A stretch of DNA of 64,000 bases from Streptomyces sp. HmicA12 (GTDB lineage Bacteria > Actinomycetota > Actinomycetes > Streptomycetales > Streptomycetaceae): NCBI RefSeq assembly GCF_000373565.1, contig NZ_KB891849.1, positions 208,973 through 272,972 on the forward strand, given 5' to 3'. Shown one piece after another: positions 55,466-64,000 of the stretch; positions within the stretch are counted from its first letter, which is position 1; each line of letters opens with the position of its first letter. Made by a program: the position numbers and the translations under genes. A model generated the notes under the pieces. The model was not told where the DNA came from. It saw only the letters and a program-made list of their open reading frames with translations, and ran no database searches.

Positions 55466-56806
55466 TCAGAGCGGTACGCGCAGCGCCCCGTCGATGAGTT
55501 CGGCGGCTTCGGCCGTGCCGGCACAGCCGCTGCGCACCAGGTGCTCGCGTACCGCCCGGAGTCTGTCGCGCAGGCGCTGGGATTCCATCCCCCGGGCGGC
55601 CTCGGCCATCTGGACCGCGGTCTCGACGGCCTGGTCGGTGTTGCCCTGTCTGAGCTGGATCTGGCTGAGCACGGCGAGCCGGTGGACGCGGCCGCGGTCG
55701 TGCGCGGGAGTGTGCACGGCCTCGGTGGCGTGCTCCTTGGCGCCCGCGTAGTCACCGAGGCTCAACAGGGCTTCCGCCACCTGTACGTTGACGAACCCGG
55801 GCTGCACGTACCCCGTCTCGTCCGGTTCGTGTCCGCGGCGGATCCGGTCGGCGGCGGACTCGGCACGCCGGATGCACTCCAGGGCGCTGGTGCCGTCGCC
55901 GAGGTGTGCGTACGACTTGGCCTGCATCGCGTACAGGTCCGAGGCGAGGGCGGGGGTGATGTGCCGCCCGGCGGCGCGCAGCGCGGCCTCCGCGAAGGCG
56001 ACCGCCTGCCGGTACTCCCGCATGTGCAGCGACTGATTGACGAGGAGCGCTATGACGTACGCGCCGAGTCCCCGGTCACCGCTGGCCTTCGCGAGCCGCA
56101 GCGCCTGATGGAAGTAGCGCTGGGCGAGTCCGTGCGCGTCGGAGTCGTAGGCGCAGATGCCCGCGATGGCCACCAACCCGCCTGTGGCCCGGTGGAGATG
56201 ACGGCCCGTCTCGTCCGTGTAGCTGCCGCGGAGCAGCGGCGCGGCCTCCGAGTTGAGGAAGCCGACGATGCGGATCCGGGTCGCGATGCCGCCCGCCTTG
56301 CGGTACATCTGCTCGTAGTGCGTCCGGGCCGAACGCATCATCTCCAGGTCGGCGAAGCTGACTTGGTGGCGCCCGCCGCGCGAGACGTCGTTGTCCTCGG
56401 GCGGGTTCTCCCACTCCCAGACGGGCATCACGGCCGGGGTGCCGGTGACGGCGGGGGCGTCGAGGATGTGCCGGCGCTGCTGCTGGTCGGAGCGCCACAG
56501 GGCGGTCGCCCGCTCCACGAAGCCGGACAGCGTCCCGTTGTGCGGGACGGCCGGTTCACCGGGGATGCCTAGGCCGATGTCGTCGAGCGTGACATGCCGC
56601 TGGAGCCGGGAGGCGAGCACCTCGCAGATCAGGTCGGGCACCTGGCCGCGCGGGCGCTGGCCCTTCAACCAGCGGGCCACGGCGGTGTGTTCGTACCTCA
56701 GGGCGAGCCCGCGGGCCCGGCCCGCCTGGTTCACATGGGCGGCGAGACCAGCATGGGAGATCCCGGCCTCGTCGAGAATCGCGTCGAGCAGGGTGTTGGG
56801 CTGCAT
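55466..56806 (-). CDS. NsdA-like TPR transcriptional regulator
   Basis: 446 residues. The N-terminus resembles a helix-turn-helix (LLDAILDEAGISHAGLAAHVNQAGR...LRYEHTAVARWLKGQRPRG). The rest is alpha-helical with TPR-like repeats (RYFHQALRLAKASGD, AYVIALLVNQSLHMREYRQAVAFAEAAL, AKSYAHLGDGTSALECIRRAES, AEALLSLGDYAGAKEHATEAV). The layout matches NsdA, a repressor of antibiotic production and sporulation in S. coelicolor, but many paralogues exist, so the role is inference. ATG 56806 follows GGAGGGCATCC. Confidence 0.8.
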   Translation of the reverse strand: MQPNTLLDAILDEAGISHAGLAAHVNQAGRARGLALRYEHTAVARWLKGQRPRGQVPDLICEVLASRLQRHVTLDDIGLGIPGEPAVPHNGTLSGFVERATALWRSDQQQRRHILDAPAVTGTPAVMPVWEWENPPEDNDVSRGGRHQVSFADLEMMRSARTHYEQMYRKAGGIATRIRIVGFLNSEAAPLLRGSYTDETGRHLHRATGGLVAIAGICAYDSDAHGLAQRYFHQALRLAKASGDRGLGAYVIALLVNQSLHMREYRQAVAFAEAALRAAGRHITPALASDLYAMQAKSYAHLGDGTSALECIRRAESAADRIRRGHEPDETGYVQPGFVNVQVAEALLSLGDYAGAKEHATEAVHTPAHDRGRVHRLAVLSQIQLRQGNTDQAVETAVQMAEAARGMESQRLRDRLRAVREHLVRSGCAGTAEAAELIDGALRVPL

Positions 56807-56993
56807 GGATGCCCTCCGTTGGCTCGGTGCCGCCAGCCTAGTCGAGGCCGCTTCGCACGGGGTGTGATCGGAATGCTCAACTCCGTCCCCTGCGCGCTCT
56901 GTTGTGGCCGGTTTCATCCCGCTTGACTGAACTGCCTCGCAAGAGGCCGGCCGGGCCGTCGGCTCCCCCTCGTACAGTACGGCGGCCCGTCAC

Positions 56994-57046
56994 CGCGTCG
57001 TCCGCCCGCTCGCCTGCCCACAACTCCGCGGCGGGCGGACGACGCG
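56994..57046 (-). terminator. Long-loop terminator after SpoIIE-type gene
   Basis: 16-bp perfect stem (56994-57009 with 57031-57046) with a 21-nt loop, 20 bp after the phosphatase stop on the minus strand. Confidence 0.7.
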
Positions 57047-57066
57047 TCCCGGGACGGTGTGATGTG

Positions 57067-58209
57067 TCAGAGAACCTTGTGCGCGCTCAGGCCCACGGGC
57101 TCCCCGTGCTGCATCGGCACGCGCCTGCGGTCGTTGCGCAGGACCAGCAGGGCCGCGTCGTCGGCGGGCGAGCCCGCGACGTGGTCGAGCAGCTGCCCGT
57201 ACACGCTGTGGATGACGGACTTCGGCACGATGGTCCGCAGCCGCACGGCCTCGATCAGCGCGGCCTGGAACGGAAAGAACCGGCCATGAGCGTCGCGGGC
57301 GTCCTCGATGCCGTCGGTGTGCAGCAGGAGCCCCTCCCCCGGCAGGATCCGCCCGCAGCGCACGGGCGTGAGCTCGGCGGGCAGCGGGAACGGTCCGAGC
57401 GGCGGCATCGGATCACCGCCGGTCATCGCCTCGACGCAGCGCACGGCACCGGGGCTGAGCCGGTACGGCCACGGGTGCCCGCAGTTGAGCGCGTAGACGG
57501 CGCCGTCCTGCCGGATCTCGAGGAGCAGGACGGTGACGAACTCCTCGGCGAGCGGGCTCTCGGGCTCGCCGCCCCCGGCGGCCGGATGCTCGTCACGCGA
57601 GCGCTGCCGCAGGTGCCGGGCGTGGGCGCGCTCCAGTCTCCGCAGCACGCAGCCGAGTTCGGCCTCGTCGTGGGCGGCCTCGCGGAAGCTGCCGAGGACG
57701 GCGCCGACGGTGGCGAGCGCGCCGAGTCCGTGTCCGCGGACGTCTCCCATGACGACCCGTACGCCGTGGTCGGTGGCCACGACGTCGTACAGGTCGCCGC
57801 CGATGCTGGCGCCGCGGTCGGCGGACAGTTGCCCCGCGGCGAGCGCGAGCCCGTCGAGCCGCGGCGGAGGTGGTCGAAGGAGCACGGACTGGGCGGCGCC
57901 CGCGACCGCCCTGATCTCCCTCAACTCCCGCATCAGGCCGTGTCGTACGTGGAGTATCAGCCCGGTCCCCACCACGAAGAAGACGGCACTGCTCACGATG
58001 CGCGCGCCCAGCCCGTTCTGCTGGGCGAGCGGGCAGGCCATCTTGTACGTGATGGCGACCGCGCCCCACACCGTGGGCAGCCCCAGCATCAGGGCGCGCC
58101 TGATGCGGCGGGGTTCGGCGCGAACTACCTTGCCGAGCCGTGAGCGCAGGCCGGTGCGGAGGGAGGTGGGGCGGGCTCGGGTGGGCGCCCTGGTCTTGGT
58201 ACGAATCAT
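57067..58209 (-). CDS. Membrane-anchored SpoIIE/PP2C-type phosphatase
   Basis: 380 residues. A basic N-terminus (about 1-40), two membrane helices (GLPTVWGAVAITYKMAC and RIVSSAVFFVVGTGLILHV) and a cytoplasmic PP2C_SIG domain: SADRGASIGGDLYDVVATDHGVRVVMGDVRGHG holds the metal-binding Asp, then ALNCGHPWPYRLS and LLLHTDGIEDARD. It is likely to dephosphorylate an anti-anti-sigma or similar partner. No partner gene is adjacent. ATG 58209 follows GGGGGCCGTCGGC. Confidence 0.9.
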   Translation of the reverse strand: MIRTKTRAPTRARPTSLRTGLRSRLGKVVRAEPRRIRRALMLGLPTVWGAVAITYKMACPLAQQNGLGARIVSSAVFFVVGTGLILHVRHGLMRELREIRAVAGAAQSVLLRPPPPRLDGLALAAGQLSADRGASIGGDLYDVVATDHGVRVVMGDVRGHGLGALATVGAVLGSFREAAHDEAELGCVLRRLERAHARHLRQRSRDEHPAAGGGEPESPLAEEFVTVLLLEIRQDGAVYALNCGHPWPYRLSPGAVRCVEAMTGGDPMPPLGPFPLPAELTPVRCGRILPGEGLLLHTDGIEDARDAHGRFFPFQAALIEAVRLRTIVPKSVIHSVYGQLLDHVAGSPADDAALLVLRNDRRRVPMQHGEPVGLSAHKVL

Positions 58210-58325
58210 GCCGACGGCCCCCTAGGCCCTGTTCAGCGGGCGCACCGGTCGGCCCGGCGGCCGCCTTGATTCTTGCGACCGATGCCCCGATCGGGCCAGA
58301 TCACCGAGATTCCTCACTCGAACGA

Positions 58326-58363
58326 GTGAGGGGCGCACCCGGTGACCCGGGTGCGCCCCTCAC
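58326..58363 (-). terminator. Terminator of pheST operon
   Basis: 17-bp perfect stem with loop tgac, 19 nt after the pheT stop on the minus strand. Confidence 0.85.
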
Positions 58364-58382
58364 GAGCGTCCTGCCTGCGCCG

Positions 58383-60905
58383 TTACGCGCCGCGCAGGAC
58401 CGCGCCCATGTTCTCGGCGGCCTGCGCGACCGCGGTGTCGCGGGCGGCGCTGGCCTCCTCGACGGTCAGGGTGCGGTCGGTCGCGCGGAAGCGCAGCGCG
58501 TAGGCGAGGGACTTCTTGTCCTCGCCGAGCTGCTCCGCGTTCTCGTACACGTCGAACAGGCGGATGTCCTCGAGGAGTTCACCGGCGCCGAGTCGCAGCG
58601 CGTGCTCCACGGCGGCGGCCGGGACGTCCTTGTCGACGACGAGCGCGACGTCCTGGGTGGCCACGGGGAACGTGGAGATGCGCGGCGCCTGCAGGGCACC
58701 CTCGCTCGCCTGCTCCACGAGGTCGAGCTCCAGCTCCATCGCACTGGTGCGGGCGGGCAGTCCGAGCGCCTTGACGACGCGCGGGTGCAGCTCGCCGGCG
58801 TGACCGACCAGGGTCTTTTCCCCGTCGATGACCACGTACAGCGCGGCGCAGCGGCCCGGGTGCCACGGCTCGTGCTGATCCTGGTCGACGGCGAGCTCGA
58901 CCCCGGCCTCACGGGCCACGGCGCGCGCGGCCTCGACGGCGTCGGCCCAGGTCGACGGGTGACCCTTGCCCCACCAGCCGGCCTGCTCGCGGGCGCCCGC
59001 GAGGACGACGGCGACGCGGCGCGGCTGACGCGGCAGCGCGGTGGTGAGCTCGGCGATCTCCTCGTCGGTCGGGCGACGGTCGACGGGCAGCCGGACGGCC
59101 TTGTGCTCGTCGCCGGTCGGCCGGAAGACCAGGCCCGTCTCGAAGAGCGCCAGATCGTGCGAGCCGCGTCCGTCGTTGCGGCGCAGCGCGCCGAGCAGGC
59201 CCGGCAGCAGCGTCGTACGGAGCGAGGGCTCCTCGTCGGAGAGCGGGTTGACCAGGTCGACGGTGACCCGGCGCGGGTCGTCGGCGGCCAGGCCCAGCTG
59301 GTCGAGGACGGCCTGCCCGATGAACGGGTAGTTCAGGGCCTCGACGTACCCGGCACCGGCCAGCGCACGGCCGACGCGGCGGTGCAGCCGCTGCCGCTCG
59401 GTGAGACCGCGGCCGGCCGGGGGCTTCGGCAGGGTGGAGGGCAGGTTCTCGTAGCCCTCGAGCCGGATGACCTCCTCGGCGAGGTCGTTCGGGTCGGTCA
59501 GGTCGGGGCGCCAGGACGGGACGGTGACGGTCAGGTCGTCCTGCCCGTACACGTCGCAGCCGACCTCCTGGAGGCGGCGCACGACGGTCTCGCGGCCGTA
59601 CGCCACGCCCGCGACCTTGTCCGGGTGGTCCGCCGGGATCGTGATGGTGTGCGGGGCGCCCGGGGAGATGACCTCGGTGACACCTTCCTCGGCCGTACCG
59701 CCCGCGAGCAGCACGAGGAGGTCGACGACGCGCTGCGCCGCGGCGGACGCGGCCTGCGGGTCGACGCCGCGCTCGAAGCGCTTGGCCGCCTCGGAGGACA
59801 GCTTGTGACGGCGCGCGGCGCGGGCGATGGTGATCGCGTCGAAGTGCGCGGCCTCGATGACGACGTCGGTGGTCCCGGCGCCCTCAGCGTTGTCGGGGTG
59901 ATCGGCGATCTCCGTGTTGGCGCCGCCCATGACACCGGCGAGGCCGATCGGGCCGCGCTCGTCGGTGATGACGAGGTCCTCGGCGTCCAGCGTGCGCTTC
60001 GTGCCGTCGAGGGTGGTGAGCTTCTCGCCCTGCTGCGCCCGGCGCACACCGATCGCGCCCTGGACGAGGGAACGGTCGTACGCGTGCAGCGGCTGACCGA
60101 GCTCCAGCATCACGTAGTTCGTGACGTCGACGGCGAGCGAGATCGGGCGCATGCCGGCCTTCTGCAGACGGCGCTGCAGCCAGATCGGCGAGCGGGCCTC
60201 GGGGCTCAGCCCGGTCACGGTGCGCGCGGTGAAGCGGTCGCAGCCGATGGGGTCGGCGACCTTGACCGGGTAGCCGTGCGCGTTCGGCGCGGGCACGTCC
60301 AGGAGGGCCGGGTCGCGCAGCGGGAGCCCGTACGCGGTGGCGGTCTCGCGGGCGATGCCGCGCATCGAGAGGCAGTAGCCGCGGTCCGGCGTGACGGCGA
60401 TGTCGAGCACCTCGTCCACCAGCTCCAGGAGCTCGATGGCGTTGGTGCCGGCCTCGTACTCCGGCGGCAGCACGATGATGCCGTGCGTGCCGTCGTCGCC
60501 CATGCCGAGCTCGTCGCTGGAGCAGATCATGCCGTGCGAGGTCTTGCCGTACGTCTTGCGCGCGGCGATCGCGAAACCGCCGGGCAGCTCGGCGCCGGGC
60601 AGCACGACGACGACCTTGTCGCCGACCGCGAAGTTCCGGGCGCCGCACACGATCTCCTGCGGCTCACCGGTGCCGTTGGCGGTGCCGACGTCGACGGTGC
60701 AGAACCGGATCGGCTTCTTGAAGCCCTCGAGCTCCTCGATCGTCAGCACCTTGCCGACGACGAGGGGGCCCTTGAGGTCGGCGCCGAGCTGCTCGACGGT
60801 CTCGACCTCAAGCCCTACGCCGACCAGCTTGGCCTGCACGTCGCGGCCGGTCTCGGTGGCGGGGAGGTCGACGTACTCCCGCAGCCAGGAAAGCGGGACC
60901 CGCAT
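58383..60905 (-). CDS. pheT: Phenylalanyl-tRNA synthetase, beta subunit
   Basis: 840 residues, normal length. It has the N-terminal OB-type tRNA-binding domain (about 40-150, VVGKVLTIEELEGFKKPIRFCTVDVG), B3/B4 editing domain, B5 domain and a C-terminal ferredoxin-fold anticodon-binding domain (TFPVATQDVALVVDKDVPA). With PheS it forms the alpha2beta2 enzyme and clears Tyr-tRNA-Phe. The ATG shares one base with the pheS stop (TGATG), so translation is coupled. A terminator follows. Confidence 0.97.
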   Translation of the reverse strand: MRVPLSWLREYVDLPATETGRDVQAKLVGVGLEVETVEQLGADLKGPLVVGKVLTIEELEGFKKPIRFCTVDVGTANGTGEPQEIVCGARNFAVGDKVVVVLPGAELPGGFAIAARKTYGKTSHGMICSSDELGMGDDGTHGIIVLPPEYEAGTNAIELLELVDEVLDIAVTPDRGYCLSMRGIARETATAYGLPLRDPALLDVPAPNAHGYPVKVADPIGCDRFTARTVTGLSPEARSPIWLQRRLQKAGMRPISLAVDVTNYVMLELGQPLHAYDRSLVQGAIGVRRAQQGEKLTTLDGTKRTLDAEDLVITDERGPIGLAGVMGGANTEIADHPDNAEGAGTTDVVIEAAHFDAITIARAARRHKLSSEAAKRFERGVDPQAASAAAQRVVDLLVLLAGGTAEEGVTEVISPGAPHTITIPADHPDKVAGVAYGRETVVRRLQEVGCDVYGQDDLTVTVPSWRPDLTDPNDLAEEVIRLEGYENLPSTLPKPPAGRGLTERQRLHRRVGRALAGAGYVEALNYPFIGQAVLDQLGLAADDPRRVTVDLVNPLSDEEPSLRTTLLPGLLGALRRNDGRGSHDLALFETGLVFRPTGDEHKAVRLPVDRRPTDEEIAELTTALPRQPRRVAVVLAGAREQAGWWGKGHPSTWADAVEAARAVAREAGVELAVDQDQHEPWHPGRCAALYVVIDGEKTLVGHAGELHPRVVKALGLPARTSAMELELDLVEQASEGALQAPRISTFPVATQDVALVVDKDVPAAAVEHALRLGAGELLEDIRLFDVYENAEQLGEDKKSLAYALRFRATDRTLTVEEASAARDTAVAQAAENMGAVLRGA

Positions 60906-62041
60906 CAGATCTCCATCCCGAACGGCCGGGTGAACCGGACGTCACCCTCGACCATGTCTCGCATGTCTTCGACGTTGTGGCGGAACATCAGCATCCGCTC
61001 GATGCCGAACCCGAAGGCGAACCCGCTGTACTTCTCGGGGTCCACACCGCAGGCCGTCAGGACCCGCGGGTTGACCATGCCGCAGCCGCCCAGCTCGATC
61101 CAGCCCTCGCTGCCGCAGGTGCGGCACGGACGGTCCGGGTTGCCGACGGACTCGCCGCGGCAGACGTAGCAGACCATGTCCATCTCGGCGGACGGCTCGG
61201 TGAACGGGAAGTAGTTGGGCCGCAGCCGCGTCTTCATGTCGTCGCCGAAGAGCGCCTGGACCATGTGGTCGAGGGTGCCCTTCAGGTCCGCCATGGTCAG
61301 GCCCTCGTCGATGGCGAGGAGCTCGATCTGGTGGAAGACCGGGGTGTGCGTGGCGTCCAGCTCGTCGGTGCGGAAGACGCGACCGGGGCAGACGACGTAG
61401 ACGGGCGGCTCACGGTCGAGCAGCGCACGCGCCTGCACGGGCGAGGTGTGGGTGCGCAGGACGACACCGGACTCGTCGCCGACAGTCTTCTCGCGGCCCT
61501 CGGGACCGGCGACGAAGAACGTGTCCTGCATCTGCCGCGCCGGGTGGTCAGGCGTGAAGTTCAGGGCGTCGAAGTTGAACCACTCCGCCTCGACCTCGGG
61601 GCCCTCCGCGATCTCGTACCCCATGGACACGAAGACGTCCGCGACGCGCTCCATCATGGTGGTCAGCGGGTGGCGGGCGCCGGCCGGAGTGCGGTCGTAG
61701 GGCAGCGTGACGTCCACGGCCTCCTCGACCAGGACGCGCGCGTCGCGCTCGGCCTCCAGTTCGGCCTGGCGGGCGGCGAGGCCCCGGCCGACGGCCGCGC
61801 GGGCCTGCCCGACGAGCTTGCCGGCCGCGGCCTTGGCCTGCGGGGGCAGCGCGCCGATCTCGCGGTTGGCGAGCGACAGCGGCGACGTGCCGCCGGTGTG
61901 CGCGACCTTGGCCTCCTGAAGCGCCTCGAGCGAGTCCGCGGCGGCGAAGGCGGCGAGCGCCTCGTCCCGGGCCCGCTCGATCTCTTCCGGTTTCAGTGCC
62001 TCGACCTCGACAGGGTCGTACGACTTGTTCGGTGCCGACAT
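60905..62041 (-). CDS. pheS: Phenylalanyl-tRNA synthetase, alpha subunit
   Basis: 378 residues. Class II motif 2 RTHTSPVQARALLD and motif 3 FGFGIERMLMFRHNVEDMRD; the Phe-pocket Ala is in SGFAFGFG. An N-terminal coiled coil (EALKPEEIERARDEAL...) is present. It charges tRNA-Phe. ATG 62041 follows GGGAAGAG. TAGACT (minus strand of 62134-62139) is a plausible -10 box about 90 nt upstream. No T-box or Phe-rich leader peptide was seen in the 140-bp upstream region. Confidence 0.97.
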   Translation of the reverse strand: MSAPNKSYDPVEVEALKPEEIERARDEALAAFAAADSLEALQEAKVAHTGGTSPLSLANREIGALPPQAKAAAGKLVGQARAAVGRGLAARQAELEAERDARVLVEEAVDVTLPYDRTPAGARHPLTTMMERVADVFVSMGYEIAEGPEVEAEWFNFDALNFTPDHPARQMQDTFFVAGPEGREKTVGDESGVVLRTHTSPVQARALLDREPPVYVVCPGRVFRTDELDATHTPVFHQIELLAIDEGLTMADLKGTLDHMVQALFGDDMKTRLRPNYFPFTEPSAEMDMVCYVCRGESVGNPDRPCRTCGSEGWIELGGCGMVNPRVLTACGVDPEKYSGFAFGFGIERMLMFRHNVEDMRDMVEGDVRFTRPFGMEI

Positions 62042-62181
62042 CTCTTCCCGTGCTTCCGATTGGCGTGGCTGAGGGTCCCGCAGACGCGTTCGACGGCCGT
62101 CGAGTGGCAGGGACGCAAACGTGCCAAAGGACGAGTCTAACGGGGGTGACGTGTACGACTGCGCCCGTGGGGGCCCGGCGC

Positions 62182-63336
62182 TCAGCTGGTGAGATACGCG
62201 GGCGTCGCCACGGGCAACGTAAATCGGAACTCGGCGCCGCCGCCGGGCGCCCGCCCGACCGTGATGGTCCCGCCGTGGGCCTCGACGATGCCCTTGACGA
62301 TGTACAGCCCGAGGCCCGTGCCGCCGCGCTTGCTGCCCCGCCAGAAGCGGGTGAAGACGCGGTTCATGGACTCCTCCGGGATGCCGGTGCCCTCGTCGCT
62401 CACCGTGACCGACGTGCCGACCGGCTCAGTGGGTGCGGCGGGTTCGATGGCAATGGTGACCGATCCTTCGCCGTGCCGCACGGCGTTTTCCAGCAGATTG
62501 CTGAGCACCTGGTCGACCTTGTCGGGGTCCGCCCACAGATCGGGCAGCGGCTGCTCCACCCGGAGCAGGAAACGGTCGGCCGCCTGCCCGGACGCCACAT
62601 GGGCCTGGATGTGCCGGGAGACGGCGGCGCCGATGTCGACGGGCTGGCGCCGCACTTCGAGACGGCCCGAATCGATCCGTGAGATGTCGAGCAGTTCGGC
62701 GATCAGCCGCGTCACGCGGTTCGCGTCGGCGTCGACGGTCTCCAGCATCAGCCGCTTCTGCTCGTCGGTGAACCGCTCCCACTTCGCGAGGAGCGTGGCG
62801 GTGAATCCCTTGACCGAGGTCAGCGGGGACCGCAGCTCGTGGGCGACGGTGGCGATCAGCTCCGCGTGGCTGCGCTCGGTGCGGCGCCGGGCCTCGGTGT
62901 CGCGGATCGAGATGACGACGCGGCGCACGGGACCGGTCGGCCTGCCGCGCACATAGCGCGCGGTGACCAGGACCTCCCGCCCGCCGGGCAGCAGCAGGTT
63001 CCGCTCGGGCTGGCCGATGCGCGTGGCGAGTCCGCCGTACGGATCGGTCAGTTGCCACCAGCGGCGTCCTTCGAGGTCCTCCAGGGGCAGCGCGCGCTCC
63101 AGCGGCTCGCCGAGGGCACGCTCCCGCGGTACGGCGGTGATGCGCTCGGCGGCGGCGTTGAAGGAGACGACGCGGCCGCTCTCGTCGGCGACGACGAGTC
63201 CGTCGGGCAGTTCGTCGGGGTGCACTCCCAGGCCGGCGAGATCGTCGCGGTCACGCGGGGGCACGGTCGGTCCCCACCGTCCCCGCACTCCTCGCGAACT
63301 GCTCGTGCCGACGACGCTCATCTCCCCGTGTCCCAC
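62182..63336 (-). CDS. Orphan PAS-domain sensor histidine kinase
   Basis: 384 residues. A PAS domain (about 35-150: LPDGLVVADESGRVVSFNAAAERITAVP, IRDTEARRRTERSH) is followed by the His-phosphotransfer site LIATVAHELRSPLTSVKGFTA and ATPase boxes NLLENAVRHGEG (N), DEGTGIPEESMNR (G1) and GGTGLGLYIVKGI (G2). There are no membrane helices, so it senses a cytoplasmic signal. No response regulator is adjacent. GTG 63336 has GGGGA six bases upstream; ATG 63321 is an alternative. It lies between pheS and the RNA methyltransferase on the same strand. Confidence 0.88.
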   Translation of the reverse strand: MGHGEMSVVGTSSSRGVRGRWGPTVPPRDRDDLAGLGVHPDELPDGLVVADESGRVVSFNAAAERITAVPRERALGEPLERALPLEDLEGRRWWQLTDPYGGLATRIGQPERNLLLPGGREVLVTARYVRGRPTGPVRRVVISIRDTEARRRTERSHAELIATVAHELRSPLTSVKGFTATLLAKWERFTDEQKRLMLETVDADANRVTRLIAELLDISRIDSGRLEVRRQPVDIGAAVSRHIQAHVASGQAADRFLLRVEQPLPDLWADPDKVDQVLSNLLENAVRHGEGSVTIAIEPAAPTEPVGTSVTVSDEGTGIPEESMNRVFTRFWRGSKRGGTGLGLYIVKGIVEAHGGTITVGRAPGGGAEFRFTLPVATPAYLTS

Positions 63337-63378
63337 CTCTCGTCCCCATCCAGGACCAGGCCCGAGGTGGTCACCCTA

Positions 63379-64000
<622 letters not shown>

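Noticed and set aside
56873..56926. 17-aa Cys-rich ORF on the + strand (SVPCALCCGR)
   Set aside because: No + strand gene follows that it could lead, and it overlaps the upstream region of the minus-strand NsdA-like gene.
62042..62181. T-box or Phe leader peptide upstream of pheS
   Set aside because: No specifier/antiterminator pattern and no short ORF with clustered Phe codons.

Overview
The window is high-GC actinobacterial chromosome, almost certainly Streptomyces or a close relative. Third codon positions are nearly all G or C. GTG and TTG starts are common, 4-nt overlaps of the ATGA/GTGA type couple genes, and there are Tat-exported hydrolases, a SpoIIE-type phosphatase and a TPR regulator of the NsdA type. 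From memory, gene order across the window (cob genes, met transporter, glpQ, argH, arg operon, pheST, RNA methyltransferase) resembles the corresponding core region of Streptomyces coelicolor; this was not searched. No insertion sequence, prophage, CRISPR or rRNA was seen. The only RNA gene is a tRNA-Val cut by the left edge.

Layout. 1-3.9 kb: tRNA-Val, small hypothetical proteins, an APH-fold kinase and a membrane Ser/Thr kinase. 3.9-11.1 kb: a TrmH-type methyltransferase with its own leaderless promoter, then a cobalamin block (cobA as a dehydrogenase/SUMT fusion, a 1079-aa BluB-CobT fusion with a 500-residue disordered N-terminus, and cobL preceded by a 26-aa upstream ORF). 11.1-15.8 kb: an acetyltransferase and a metN-metI-metQ-metQ methionine importer preceded by a 28-aa Met/Cys-rich leader ORF. 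15.9-23.5 kb: HAD hydrolase, membrane proteins, acetyltransferase, ECF-like sigma factor, secreted GlpQ with PHO-box-like repeats, an acyltransferase, and an autoregulated TetR/MFS efflux pair. 23.5-25.0 kb: argH under an ARG box.

25.1-32.5 kb: a flavin-binding-fold protein, an L,D-transpeptidase, and a two-component system facing a ferric-reductase-like protein, a secreted FMN-binding protein and ApbE. Two pairs of 11-bp repeats sit in the divergent promoter region. A BASS-family transporter follows. 32.6-36.9 kb: a GntR / ADP-ribosylglycohydrolase / NCS1 permease / PfkB kinase operon that parallels E. coli yegTUVW with a different transporter. 37.0-41.9 kb: argCJBDR, all on the minus strand, from one promoter with an ARG box.

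42.0-51.5 kb: DUF3592 protein, an autoregulated ArsR plus a VOC protein, a HEAT-repeat protein, a truncated alanyl-tRNA synthetase paralogue with a 22-aa leader ORF, an aldo/keto reductase, a GH51 arabinofuranosidase, DUF6314, a degenerate histidine phosphatase and an acetyltransferase. At 51.57-51.84 kb are the outward-facing 3' ends of a MocR-type aminotransferase and an EamA transporter, which looks like a deletion scar. 51.9-64 kb: DUF1918, a Tat-exported GHL10 hydrolase, 3-hydroxyacyl-CoA dehydrogenase, Nudix, NsdA-like regulator, SpoIIE phosphatase, pheST, an orphan PAS kinase and a second SpoU/TrmH methyltransferase cut by the right edge.

A recurring feature is the leaderless promoter. 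At several genes (trmH, tetR, gntR, arsR, the PNPOx-fold gene and the leader ORFs) the -10 hexamer lies 6-7 nt upstream of the start codon and no Shine-Dalgarno is visible. At the three local repressors a palindrome overlaps the promoter or start. All functional calls come from reading motifs by eye; no searches were run.
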